Shown here piece by piece: positions 10,424 to 21,508 of a DNA stretch of 64,000 bases (the first letter of the stretch is position 1; each line of letters starts with the position of its first letter). The notes under the pieces were generated by a model. The model made no database searches, had not been told where the DNA came from, and saw nothing but the letters and a program-made list of their open reading frames with translations. Origin of the DNA: Ypsolopha sequella (Eukaryota > Arthropoda > Insecta > Lepidoptera > Ypsolophidae); NCBI GenBank assembly GCA_934047225.1, contig OW203989.1, positions 10,267,977-10,331,976 on the forward strand. Reading direction: 5' to 3'. The position numbers were made by a program, and so were the translations under genes.

Positions 10424-11093
10424 CCCGCTGGTCTGAGGAGCTAGCGTATTACTCCACTCTTCTCCGTTTATATTTATTATTTAACACAATACCTCTACAT
10501 TGTTCATTTTAAAGTTGAATTTATGATTGTTTAACGTTATATTATTAAAGTTACTAGCATTTCTTTAGATCTTTGTTCACATTACGGCAATTGTTTTCAG
10601 TTTTTTCGTTTTCAAATCAAATCAAATCATTTATTTCAGACTAAAATATTAACAATATTTGTCCATATAAAATTATAAGAATACCAAATTAAAAAGATAT
10701 ATCTATATAGATATAGATAGATTTATCAGAATAAAAATAAATAAATGTACAAAACATAAATGAAAATTCCATTACATTATGTTGAGTTGATATCGGTGCT
10801 TTTTTCATTAAATTTTTTAAACTTTACTTTCTAAAATAGTTGTGGAATGTTTTAAGAGCTCTACCAAATATCACTCGGTTGGTTTAATTTGACATTACGG
10901 CCTGAATTTAGGAAAAAAGTGTAAAAAGTTTGTCCCAAATATCTTAAATTTTAGGGTATTTTTGATACGGGATAAAATAAAAATTTATTTTAAATTATTG
11001 GTTTATTTTTTAAATTATTCTAAGTTATTGGTTTTAGCAACTTATAATTTTGCTAGAAAATAGATTTAGGGTTGGGTAATATATCATATATAT
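10424..11093. other. No gene seen
   Basis: Strongly AT-rich intergenic sequence with microsatellite-like ATAGATATAGAT near 10700. No coding, RNA or clear repeat structure. Confidence 0.5.
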
Positions 11094-12238
11094 AATAAGA
11101 GAAGTCCTGACTGACTCACTGATTCATTCACTGACTCATCAACGCACAGCCCAAACTCTTCGACCTAGAAAGCTGAAATTTTGCACAGAACTTTCCTTTG
11201 TAATTTAAACAAGGAATAAGAAAGGATTTTTCGAAATTCTACCCCTAAAGGGGTGAAACGGGGGTCCAAAGTTTGTATGGGGAAACAAGATTAGTTAGAC
11301 TATTTTATTCGAGGCTTCACAGGAGTACTCCTATCTATAAATGAGTAAACACGTGTTTCAGTTTTTTTCAGAATTCAACCCCTAAAAGGGGTAAATGGGG
11401 TGACAAAGTCTGAAAATCAACATGGGTATCGTTAGTATGGTTTATCGGGTCGCTGATTACTAAAACAACAACGATTTTAAAATCCAACGAGGTGGACATG
11501 AAAAAGGGCTTTTCCAGAATTCAACCCCTAAAAGGGAGAAATGGGGTGACCAAGTCTGAAAACCAACATGGGGTATCATTTGTATGGTTTATCGGGTCGC
11601 TGATTACAAAAACAACAACAATTTCTAAACCCAACGTAATGAACGTGAAATAACATAATTTCCTGTTGGGGTGCGATGGGGTTGAAATTTTGCAATGTGT
11701 AAATATCAATATGGGTGTCGTTTTCATGGTTTTCTTGGACGTTAATTACGAAAATGGCATCGATTTTGACATTTAATATAGTGGACATGAAAATTCTTGA
11801 AAGTATGTGTGCCAGAGCAAATCGGCTGTAACAGACGGACAGACAGATAGCCACACAAGTGATCCTATTAGGGTTCCATTTTTTCCTTTTCGCAATGACG
11901 ATTAATCAGTCTCAGGGTCAGTCACTGAAAACAGCAGGAATTGATCTTAGGGGGGACTGCTTTTCGCACGGCCAGTTTTACGTAGCCTGCTCGAGAGTGA
12001 GCTCACCAAGCAGCCTGGTCGTGTTAACAGCTGAGGGCAGAACTTCTAATGTAGTATTTAAAGAGGTACTTTAAGTATGAATTAAAAAAAACTAATAGGT
12101 AATAGGCCCCGCCAAAATACTTTACCTGGAGATCAAATAATTGCACCAAAAACACTGCAAACCAGATTTAAATACGTTCTATAAAAATTCCTACACAAAA
12201 ACTAAATCTGCGCGGGCGAAGCCGCGTGCTAAAGCTAG
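11094..12238 (+). mobile_element. Helitron with helicase 3' remnant
   Basis: The 5' end is TC at 11094, preceded by A. The 3' end is CTAG at 12235-12238, followed by T. This fits insertion between A and T. A GC hairpin GCGCGGGCGAAGCCGCG lies 11 bp before CTAG, the usual Helitron terminator. The interior holds CTGACTGACTCACTGATTC repeats, several CCCCTAAA-GGGG modules and the last part of a Pif1-like helicase. At 1,145 bp it is a deleted, non-autonomous derivative. Confidence 0.8.
11889..12074 (+). pseudogene. Helitron Pif1-like helicase, C-terminal remnant
   Basis: The frame runs MTINQSQGQSLKTAGIDL, then HGQFYVACSRVSSPSSLVVL and a stop at 12072-12074. INQSQGQSL corresponds to helicase motif V and QFYVACSRV to motif VI of the Pif1/RecD-like helicase in Helitron Rep-helicase proteins, which unwinds the donor strand during rolling-circle transposition. 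The Rep domain and motifs I-IV are absent, so the protein is not functional. It lies about 160 bp before the Helitron 3' hairpin, its normal position. Confidence 0.85.
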
Positions 12239-13394
12239 TATAAAATATATTGAACAAACAGAAGCAAATTGCCAAAGAGTTGTCCAAAAATTTCGTACCG
12301 AATAGTCCCGCCCCAAACATGGAGAAGAAAGTACGTAGTAAGTCTACTTTACCACATGCGTTATTCGCTATTACCCCAGATAGTAGATCTTTAGTACTAT
12401 TCTGTAAAGGCTGCATATAAAGGTCAGATTAAGCACCTAATTTTGCATCAATCAGAATTGAACTCTATGAAGTTTCCTTTTAGTTTAAAATAGCGCACTC
12501 TCAGCCGTGGCTGTTACGACCACCAAGAAAAATGATCTCGCGAAATCTGAGTTTTTATGTAATAACTCGGCTTCTAAATGAAGTTATTAATATATTCTAA
12601 AATTTATCGAGGGGATCAATTGCTCACCTTTTTTAACGCAAATTTCAAGGCTTTATGATTTAAGAAAGGCACTTTAATACTCGAAAAACTATTTATTTTT
12701 TTATCAAGCGAACTTAATGCTTTTTTTTTTCTCCAAGATGAACCTATCAGAAATATAGTCTACTGTCTATATTAGTAATAATAATGTTCATTTAATTCAG
12801 ATAAATATATTATTTTTGATTAAGTTACTCAATGTGAAATGGTTATTTGAAGTTGTGCATTTGATATTATACAGACCCTTAGGCTACTCGTAGTAAATGT
12901 TATTAGTACTTTTTATCTATGGTACTCTACTATTCTCTACCCGTGTAAACTAGGCTTAAATGATGGAATCAAATTAATGCACAGAAGTTGCTTGTTCCTA
13001 ATCAAAGGTAGGGTAACCTGTGTGTTTGCGTTTCATCAGCAAATGGCTGCCGCTTGCCGATTGCCGCTCAAGTTTATCGCACAATTTGCATGATTGTAGC
13101 GGCAGCTCTGCCGGACACTCGCGCAATGATATTGTGATGAATTGATTGTTGACAAGGAAAACTTGATGCAATGACAGCTTAGATACTTGACACCTTCCAA
13201 TCCACTCTTCATTCAACATTTAAGACCGGTTTCGCAGCCGGGTTGTGAAAAACCCGCCTTTTTCTAATTAATCGAAACAGAACACTTAAATTCAAACTTC
13301 AATATTGAATAGCTATTAAACGAGGTTTAAAATTCAATACAATATACAATTTATACTTTCAAAAAACAAACAAGGCAAGTTGAAAAAATACGAG
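12239..13394. other. No gene seen
   Basis: AT-rich intergenic sequence. A less AT-rich patch at 12990-13240 contains a 73-codon minus-strand frame without any recognisable motif. I do not call it a gene. Confidence 0.4.
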
Positions 13395-14382
13395 TATACA
13401 GAGTGGAAAAAATGAAAGGGCCCTGGAGGGGAACTACCTTAAATCCTTTAGTTAGCTCATTTTACTGAAAGGAAACATTCCTTTATTTTTTAAAAGAATC
13501 AAAACTGCATTCAAAGATCTTCTAAAATTTTCTTTTCTCACCCGGGAACTGAACCAACTAAAAATGAAAAAAATAAACCCTCGCTATTTTATTATACGAA
13601 TCGGTAGGATTATTGTTCAGGATTAAATTTGTCTAATAAACATTTAACCTTACACTCATATGTTGTACGAGATACCCATGAAATTGAATATTTATTACAA
13701 GTTCTTTATTAACAATACCTAGTACTGTTCACTTGTAAAGTAATAATTATACGCCATAATGACACAATGACAGCACGGAATGAAAGCAAAACAAAACAAA
13801 ATTTGAATTTCGAACGAAATTTATGGTTCGAACTTCAAATCTGTTGCTCCGCGTTGCAAAAAAAATACGTTCCTTTTTTAAACTTTTCGTCAGTACGCCT
13901 AGTGCAAGAAGTAATTGTGCTCTGCATACATTTCTTATTACCATTTAACGATTTTGTTATTGAAGTCTTCAACAATGTACTTAAGATAAATAACACTAGC
14001 AAGCTTGTTAAGAAAATTATAACGTGTCATTTACTTGTTACAAGTGAACAGTACTAGGTATTGTTATCAAAGAACTTGTAATAAATATTTAATTTCATGA
14101 GTATCTCGTACAACAGATGAGTGTAAGACCAAATGTTTATTATACAAATTTTATTCTGAACAATAATCCTACCGATTCGTATGATAAAATAGCGAGGGTT
14201 TATTTTTTTTATTTTTAGTTGGTTTGATTCCCGGGTGAGACAAGCGAATTTCAGAATATCTTTGAATGCAGTTTTGTTTCTTTTAAAAAATAAAGGAATG
14301 TTTCCTTTCAGTAAAATGACCTAACTAAAGGATTTAAGGTAGTTCCCCTCCAGAGCCCTTAAATTTTTTCCACCCCGTATAA
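13395..14382. mobile_element. Giant palindrome, arms ~350 bp, 988 bp total
   Basis: The arms at about 13395-13745 and 14035-14382 are inverted copies at roughly 90% identity by eye. They share TCCTTTAGTTAG, ACATTCCTTTATTTTTTAAA and ATAGCGAGGGTTTATTTTTT (or complements). The ends read TATACAGAGTGGAAAAAATG and, complemented, TATACGGGGTGGAAAAAATT. The roughly 290-bp loop is non-coding. A transcript would form a 350-bp duplex. Confidence 0.8.
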
Positions 14383-15399
14383 AACCGACATATTTTATGT
14401 TTGTGAAAATTTCATTTTTGATAAACTTGAGTAAGAAAAACTTTTGTAGTTTTAATATTGGAACATCCTTAAATGACAAATTTCAAGTTTTTAGGCGTCG
14501 TAGATTTAGAGATTTCGTGCTGAATTGGTATTTCGTTTTAATATATCTTTTTTTATCTATATTATACAGACTATACAAAATAAAACTACGCACGACTGGA
14601 CAAATGAAAATGTTTTGTAGGCAACTATGACAAACATCTTTTTATTTATCTTGTTTTTATGCTGTACCTACAACATGAAATAAATTTAAAAATTTTACAG
14701 AAAAAAAAACAGCCAAGTGCAAGTCGGACTCACGCACAAAGAGTTCCGTACTACCACACAATTCGGATACAGAACCCTAAAAACATGGTAAATAGTTCCA
14801 CTTGCAATAATGAAGGTCCAACTTTACTTGATACTTACGATCTATTAAACTGCATTTATCTATATTTATAAAAAAAAAACGGGTAATTTTACCGTATTAA
14901 ATTATATTTACTAAATATATTATTAAATTAGGCAATTCTCTCTCTCTTTTTAATTTGTTTAGTTCCTAAGATTTCCAAATTTTTTATCCTTATGAGCTAT
15001 GAATGTTTTAAAATATAAGTGAATGTCGGAAGACGCTGGTATCTATTGTACAGTGCTACACACTAGCATAGATGCCAACGGCTATCCTTATTAGTTAAGA
15101 CTCACCTTTGTATTTATGTTTTTAAGTCTATATAAGGATAACTTGTTATATGCTTTATGTAATAAATAAATTTTTACTTTACTTTTCTTTTTATGACATC
15201 CCTGATAAATCGACTTACATTGAGTAATTTTTAATAAATAAATTTAATTAATAAATATTTTCTGTCAACATTATCATCGCTTACGTCGCTCTTAGCCTGT
15301 GCCTGGAGTCAATGAAATGTATTTAAATTAACATCTTCCCTTGAAAATGGTGTAAAATCCGAAACTGGTAAACTGAAACTACTGTACAAGTGCTTTTAT
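14383..15399. other. No gene; one CCGGCC-family fragment
   Basis: AT-rich sequence. At about 14712-14780 there is a short minus-oriented fragment of the CCGGCCAAGTGCGAGTC family (CAGCCAAGTGCAAGTCGGAC and GAACCCTAAAAACATGG). Nothing else is recognised. Confidence 0.45.
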
Positions 15400-15800
15400 C
15401 GGGGTATATCGTGAAAATTTTCTTTTTTGAAGTTATTTATCTGCTCTTTTAAAGAAGTTCCAAGTAAAATAAATTAGTATAACAATTTTGGGACCTTTTT
15501 CTAGATTTTGGGCTATCAGAAACGCGGAAAATTGGAGGAATTTCACTCGATAGAAATAATTAATGAAATGAGGTTTAAATTTACACTTTTTTTGATATTC
15601 TGACAATTTGGGATACCACATAGACTTCAAAAATATTTATTTAGATGGGTTTTAACAATACCTAAATTATTGGTTATGGAAATTTTGTATTAATTTAAAA
15701 CTGACTTTTTGACAATTTTCCTCGATTCCGTCCCTCTCGCACTGCGAGTTTTTCCGCCTGGAGTAACGGGGACTTTTGCACGAACGATATATCACCTTAA
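15400..15800. mobile_element. TTAA-type MITE family G, copy A
   Basis: The left end reads GGGGTATATCGTGAAAATT and the right end CGATATATCACC followed by TTAA. Copies lie at 36590-37160 (interrupted) and 58793-59208. All share TCCGTCCCTCTCGCACTG, GGAGTAACGGGGAC and CGATAGAAATAATT. The family's TTAA targets suggest a piggyBac-mobilised MITE. Non-coding. Confidence 0.6.
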
Positions 15801-17088
15801 TTCAAGATATGTTTCAAGTTTCACTAAGTTTCGCAAGTATTAACTAAATATTTGTAATATTTAGATTTTTTCCTGTATGTGTGCTATAATACCTAGGTAC
15901 TTGTATACGAAATGTGTTCGCGTCGAGTTAGAAGCCTGATTTTTACAGCACCATGGGACCGTAGACTTATGTAGGAGGTATCAGTTTCAGCTGGATATGT
16001 CATACGGGGGTAGGGCAGAAGGGTCTTGACAGACAGACGGACAACAAAGTGATCCTATGAGGGTTCTGTTTTTACATTTAGAGTTACGGAACCCTAAAAG
16101 TCTAACGTTTTTCTATCTTACATCATAAAAATATTTAGAAAACTAGTATGTAATAATATTCGTAGCGTTTGCTTATTTTACAGGTGCATAATTTTGTATA
16201 ATTTTGCTTTGTGTGTGAGTTTGCGGGTGACCTTTTTTACCTAGTTACCTATTTAAAAACGGGGCGGCTAATCGTCCAATTACGTCTGTGGATTTTTTAT
16301 TATTTTTTTCTCTCTTTTATGTGGGCAAATTAATACTATTTTTGTGCTAACTTTCAAGTCTACATACGGACAGACGGACGGGCGGACAATGGAGTCTCAC
16401 TATATTATAATGACAGCTACTTTTTAGGGGTTTACACCCCTTAACTTTCTCATTTTCGGAGGTAATGCAAAGGTTAATGTGGATGAATGTTCGTAGGGGT
16501 CTACAGAACACGTGAAAGAAAGAATTTTTTAAATCGGTGCTTTTCCACCACTTTTCTACATTTGACCCATTTTCCCGGCTTATTTACTGGACTATTAATG
16601 TACCAGTGTTGTTAAGTACTTCGGTTTAATTATTGAATGTGCTGATTTTAACACTTTATTTTTTAACATCAAATTATGCGGGCCTTATTAAGTGGCTACG
16701 ATTTAATAAGGCTCATGTCATGACTAGTCTTTTTATCGCTAATTCTCACCAATATACGTATTTCCTCAAATAATATTATCATTTATCTTACTTACTCGTA
16801 TTATTCTCACAGGAAACAAAGATTTAAAGACTTTTTGTTTGTATTTCCTTTCATTAATATTTATTAAAATACGTGCGTTTTTAATTAGGTAGGCCTTATT
16901 TGTATCAAGGACTTACAAAACAATGTAACTAAGAAAACCTAAAAAACATCCTAATACACGTTACATACGAGTAGATTACGTAAATATACTTAAATATGTG
17001 GCCACCATTCAAAATTATCATCTCAAATCAGTTTCACCCATGTTTCACCAAAGTACAATAAATATACATCCGTGGACAAAAGTATGTA
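15801..17088. other. Intergenic; CCGGCC-family fragments
   Basis: The sequence contains the partial repeat 15945-16100 (GACAGACAGACGGACAACAA ... GGAACCCTAAAA) and a similar ACGGACAGACGGACG patch at 16365. The final ~230 bp are the presumptive 3' untranslated region of the receptor gene; a minus-strand AATAAA lies near 16860. No other gene seen. Confidence 0.45.
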
Positions 17089-18885
17089 CTAGGTATCAAT
17101 AGTTTTCGTTTCCGCAACCATTGAATTTTTTGCATAATGCTTTGAGTTTGATTTAAAACAAATAATCTCGACCATCAAAACAATCAGACAATTGATAAAA
17201 CACATTAACAATCCACCAAAGCAACCTCCCAAATGTGTCAAATCTAACGGAGTGAAGTGCAAATCACGATCGCTGTATCTTCTGTGATTTTTCAACTTAT
17301 ATTGTTCAACGTAATCAGATACTACCTTTAAATACAATCCGTTTTCTCCAAGCCTCAGGACCAAATCATCAAAGTTCCGTGCAGCTGTCCAACGACGCCG
17401 AAGCAGAAGGGCAACGGGTGCTTTTATTATAGGTTCTTGGACTATTCTTACCTTCATTCCAGATTGCAAGACAGTCCACCAATCTATGGCAAGCAGAAAT
17501 TTTTTACCTTGAGATATCTTTTGAAGTTGTGTATGTATGTCTTCAAGTTGCACATTCTTAAAATCTTTTTGAACTTTTTCATTATTTATAAACGTCAAAA
17601 CTGACTCAATACCTCCATACTCGTTGACATCGCTCATCGCTTCCTCAAAAGTATTCCAAGGACTCTCCTGATTTTCTTTTCCCAAATCCTTTGTCAATTC
17701 TCCTTGATAAGCAATCCTTAATATGAGGCAGGACCAAACCCATATCAAGAACAGGTAATTTAATATCCAACATTTTGTTTTGAAGTTGACTCCTTGTCCA
17801 ATGAATATGGCAAATAAATTGAAGGACGTGCTAAAGTTTTTCAAGTTTTCGCATTTCTCTGGTTTATACATCTCTATAACCGTGCAAATTAACAAGAAAG
17901 CAATACTGCTAATTCCAAGAAGAATAGTGGCGTATTTAAAAAGCGGAAGCAAAACCTTAGCCCAAGCATTAGTTTCTTTTTGGTTTGGTCCACACCATAC
18001 CAATTTCAGTGTTTTGTAGACATGAGTGACTTGAACTGCTCTAAACCTTGATTTGCTTAGGATAGCAGACGTTGCAGAAACATCAGCTCGGCCATACACC
18101 AGGTCTCCTACAGTTCCCGTCCAGCGACCATTAACAATCCGACCGAAGTTACCAGAGTTCTGTGGTAAAACTACTTCCAAACTGAAGTTAAGTAAATGAC
18201 TTATAACATTTAACATATTTCCTTCAATACCACTAACAGATACGACGGTTTCATTTTCTCTGTGAACCAAGACAAATGGTGCGTGTTCCAAAAATGATAC
18301 TCTCACAGGACAGCCGTAAAAGTTTTTATATTTATTTGGAAAATACTCTATGATTTTCGAATCATCCATTGTGATTGGATGATAACAGCCACATTTTCCA
18401 TTTGAATTGGGAATAAAAGTTGTTACTTTTATTGTTTTATTATTACCTCCTCTATGAATAATAATCAAATCACTGATATCACTTTTCCAGCTTGACTTTG
18501 TCAATTGCAGTAGTTTTGCTTCTTCAACATTAATATCCGTAAAAACGATTATAACTTTTACAGGTGCTACTTGCTCGTAATTAATAATTGACAAGAAAAA
18601 ATCATATTCTTCTACTGATTTTGAAAAAAATATGTACTGTTCACAGTTTATCTTTTGGTGATCATTATATAAATTAGCTGTTACCACTGGACTCTTAAAT
18701 TTTTGCAAGAAAATTGATACCATATCTGTGCTGTCGTACCACCATGAGACTATAGTTAGCTTCCGTGGCTCAAAACCTTCAGTTGCAGCGTTTACAGCTG
18801 TATCAATCACAGCAGAAGATTTACAATGAGTTGTCAACATTACTAACAGAAATGTATGATGTACCCGTAAATTACAATAGATCAT
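17089..18885 (-). CDS. Divergent chemosensory ionotropic receptor (IR)
   Basis: A single-exon 598-aa ligand-gated channel subunit related to ionotropic glutamate receptors. A hydrophobic signal peptide (about 1-25) is followed by a poorly conserved N-terminal domain. The first ligand-binding lobe runs about 190-305 (CPVRVSFLEHAPFV, then NVISHLLNFSLEVVLP). M1 is about 312-338, the pore loop about 352-367 (FAIFIGQGV), and M3 about 371-394. The second lobe is about 395-545 and M4 about 557-577. N-glycosylation sequons lie in lobe 1. The start is the first in-frame ATG, directly before the signal sequence. Such proteins sit in sensory-neuron membranes with IR co-receptors and detect tastants, acids or amines. 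An intronless gene fits the divergent IR groups (IR7d/IR100-like in moths), but I cannot name the orthologue. The reading frame is intact, so it is probably functional. Confidence 0.9.
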   Translation of the reverse strand: MIYCNLRVHHTFLLVMLTTHCKSSAVIDTAVNAATEGFEPRKLTIVSWWYDSTDMVSIFLQKFKSPVVTANLYNDHQKINCEQYIFFSKSVEEYDFFLSIINYEQVAPVKVIIVFTDINVEEAKLLQLTKSSWKSDISDLIIIHRGGNNKTIKVTTFIPNSNGKCGCYHPITMDDSKIIEYFPNKYKNFYGCPVRVSFLEHAPFVLVHRENETVVSVSGIEGNMLNVISHLLNFSLEVVLPQNSGNFGRIVNGRWTGTVGDLVYGRADVSATSAILSKSRFRAVQVTHVYKTLKLVWCGPNQKETNAWAKVLLPLFKYATILLGISSIAFLLICTVIEMYKPEKCENLKNFSTSFNLFAIFIGQGVNFKTKCWILNYLFLIWVWSCLILRIAYQGELTKDLGKENQESPWNTFEEAMSDVNEYGGIESVLTFINNEKVQKDFKNVQLEDIHTQLQKISQGKKFLLAIDWWTVLQSGMKVRIVQEPIIKAPVALLLRRRWTAARNFDDLVLRLGENGLYLKVVSDYVEQYKLKNHRRYSDRDLHFTPLDLTHLGGCFGGLLMCFINCLIVLMVEIICFKSNSKHYAKNSMVAETKTIDT

Positions 18886-19560
18886 TGTATTACTTCAACT
18901 TTATTTTTTTGTGGATACTCTAGAGTTGGTCTTTCAATTTTAACATTAACACTAAATTTAAAAAGAGAACACAATCGTATACCATTTTATACTTTTCCGT
19001 AAATCATGTCCGTTCGTTAAGGTTGTTTGAACTCATGTAGAATGTATGAAAATCAAACAATGACTGACATGTTTTACATATCAAGTTAGTTTGGAAAACC
19101 TTGTCTAATGATATTCAAACAAGCTAAGATCCGAACGACTAGAAAACCTTGAAGGAAAAACAAGGATATTATATAATTCAAGGAATAACAAGCGTATCTA
19201 CTAACTAAAACAAAACACAATACATGCTATCGGGGAAAATTCTGCAGGCCCACTTGCTCCTTTTACAATCGTAATATCGTGATCATCATCACAGACAGTA
19301 GAACCCAACGAAAAGATCACATAAAATGAAAAATAAACATATTTTTATTGGTCTGCTGCCTTGTTAATTTATATTCTGAGAAAGGTCATATATTTATAAA
19401 ATCTGGGACAACTCCCGTGGATAATTAAAGAATCTCTGCAGAGTAAGTACTAAAACAATCCAACCCAAGAACAGTAAAGCATTCAAGTTTTGCTTTTAAT
19501 ACAGTCGTGCATTCGATCAACAATTTGTAGATCGAAGAGCGGTGGTATCGATATTTTTCT
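18886..19560. promoter_or_regulatory. Upstream region of the IR gene
   Basis: The sequence before the receptor start codon presumably holds its promoter. It is AT-rich, with no convincing TATA/initiator pair and no other gene. The assignment rests on position only. Confidence 0.25.
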
Positions 19561-19799
19561 GACATCTATATCTTCTATCTATCTCTACTAATAATAAAGT
19601 GGTAAAATATTCGTGTCTGTACAGTGAACATTTACGCGAAATTTTAAATGAAATGGGTTATTATATTATTATTGTACTGAAGACAAAATTACAACTTTTA
19701 GAATTTCTGTCTGTCTGTCTTTCTGACTCTCTGTAGGTATGTATGTAAGCTCGCTTTCGGATTCTTCATGGTACTCATGACCGTAACTTATCTCAAAAT

Positions 19800-19940
19800 C
19801 GATTCCTGGCTACATCGTCCTTCTATGACAATTCCTTGATTTCAGTACAAGCCGTACGTTTGTGGAATGATCTTTCACTATCTATGAGAAGAGCACTTTC
19901 CGTCCCTGTCTTCAAAGACTGCTTAAAGACTATTTATTAA
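19800..19940 (+). pseudogene. LINE reverse transcriptase, extreme C-terminus
   Basis: The translated frame includes SVQAVRLWNDLSLSMRRALS then VPVFKDCLKTIY and a TAA stop. The pattern (A-R-WN-LP-S-R, S-V-FK--L) is the usual last 40-50 residues of CR1/Jockey-type LINE ORF2. The rest of the ORF is missing, so this is a 5'-truncated insertion. The AT-rich stretch to about 20160 is probably its 3' region. Confidence 0.7.
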
Positions 19941-20230
19941 ATAGTCTTAAAGACTATTTACTAAACTATTTATATTCCTCTTACAGTTTATTATACTCGT
20001 ATATATTATATTATTTATATTTATATTTATATTTATATCATTTATTTATTCAAAATACTTACTATTTTTCTTCTATTTATTAATATACATTTAATATACT
20101 TACATATTTATGCACCTATCAACTATTAAAATTAAAAGATTATTTTAAAATTAGTACATTAATTTCTTTTCAAAACAGCTTCTTCCACCCAAAGATTGCC
20201 TGGAAGAGATCACTATAAGCGATAAGGCCA

Positions 20231-20400
20231 CCTGGGGCTCTGCCGCGTAATTCTCATTTGTATCAACTTCAAGCAAATGCATGCGAAATTCAACGCGTGC
20301 AAAAGAGATGGCATGTTAGGCGGGCGTCGTCGCACGCACGTCAAATTTCAATCTCAAGTTGATGTTGATGAAAATGAGAATTACGCGGTAGACCCACTGG
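20231..20400. mobile_element. MITE family CTACCGCGTAATTCTCATTT, copy 1
   Basis: Terminal inverted repeats contain CCGCGTAATTCTCATTT. The GC-rich centre includes CGAAATTCAACGCGTGCAAA and GTCGTCGCACGCACG. Copies lie at 27191-27358 and 36840-37008. The extended end reads CAG(T/G)GGGTCTACCGCG, a hAT-like start. Non-coding. Confidence 0.75.
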
Positions 20401-20680
20401 TTGTACCTACATGTTTATTGTAATTTTATATTGTTTTCTGTTACATTTTCTCTGGTGTGCAGATAAAGTTATATTATGTTTACTCAGTGTTATATTGTTA
20501 CGATATATTGTATTGTATGTATTACTCGAGAACTACTAAATGGATTTGGATGCGTTTTTATTTATTATCGTTGTAGAGACCTTGATCAACATAAAAGCTA
20601 TAAGAAGGGGTGTTGATAAAGTAACCACCAAGCCAAAAACTAAATGCAGTTTTTAAAACTAAATTCACTAAAAAGCTCAA

Positions 20681-20870
20681 AATAATGATATACTGACCGG
20701 TGGTACCAAAATAATACTTTTACAGACTTCTTCCTTCCTGGAACATACGTTATCAAGAAGTCGGTGTAACGATGTAGCAACATGAAACCGCAGACTTCTG
20801 GGGAACATACACAGGAAGAAAGAAGCCGTCAAAAGTGTTATTTCGGTACCATCGGTCAGAATATAATTAA
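20681..20870. mobile_element. Palindromic MITE, 190 bp
   Basis: The inverted arms share ACTGACCGGTGGTACC (right arm complemented: CTGACCGATGGTACC) and CTTTTACAGACTTCTT. Non-coding, single copy in the window. Confidence 0.65.
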
Positions 20871-20882
20871 TTTATACTTTTT

Positions 20883-21011
20883 AGGGCAGATTTTTCAATT
20901 GCCAGATAAAATTTATTCCTAGGAATAAACTATATCGATTTCATAAAACAAAAGGTGTTAGAGTGAAACCGACGTAGTTTATTCATAGGAATCAATTGAA
21001 AAATCGGCCCT
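20883..21011. mobile_element. Short MITE, TIR AGGGC(A/C)GATTTTTCAATT
   Basis: The left end AGGGCAGATTTTTCAATTG and the right end CAATTGAAAAATCGGCCCT are inverted copies. Both arms also contain TTATTCCTAGGAAT-like sequence. Length 129 bp, non-coding, 12 bp from the preceding MITE. Confidence 0.7.
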
Positions 21012-21038
21012 TATTGAATATTGTGACTGTAGACTTAA

Positions 21039-21504
21039 GGGCCTTACTATTGCCAAATGGGTACTTTCTAAAGGCTACCCCACGTTTACGGCCAAACCAA
21101 AAATAATGAAAAAATGTATTATGAATAATCAGCTCTTAGACAACATATGCAACATTTTTCTATTTCATACCACCAAAACTTCTACATGAAAAAATATATT
21201 AAGAAAATGGTGTTTTTTGGCTTGAATTTCCTACTGCTCCTAAGTGGCTTGGCCGATTGAATTCATTTATGCTTTGATAAATAGATACATTTGATAGCTA
21301 TAACTATAAAATAGGATTATTCAATCGAACAATCACGTCCACGTGAAAAGTATAATTTTCTCCTATTTCGCTCTATCAAGGACGCAGCGAGCGTCGTAAC
21401 AGCCACTATGCATTGCGCGCTGATATGAACGTTATTTCAATGTCGTTTCCGTTGATATTCGTTCTGATAAATATCGAGCTGCTAATTTGGCGATGGTAAT
21501 CGCC
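21039..21504. mobile_element. TTAA-flanked MITE family N, copy 1 (466 bp)
   Basis: TTAA lies immediately outside both ends (21035-21038 and 21505-21508). The ends read GGGCCTTACTATTGCC and, complemented, GGCGATTACCATCGCC. The interior block CGTAACAGCCACT ... TTTCAATGTCGTTTCCGTTG is shared with 53903-54388. TTAA targets are the signature of piggyBac transposition. Non-coding. Confidence 0.7.
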
Positions 21505-21508
21505 TTAA

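Noticed and set aside
13767..14057. 96-aa frame
   Set aside because: Sits in the loop and arm of the 1-kb palindrome and has random, AT-driven composition.
17780..18019. 79-aa plus frame within the receptor gene
   Set aside because: Antisense shadow of the IR coding sequence.
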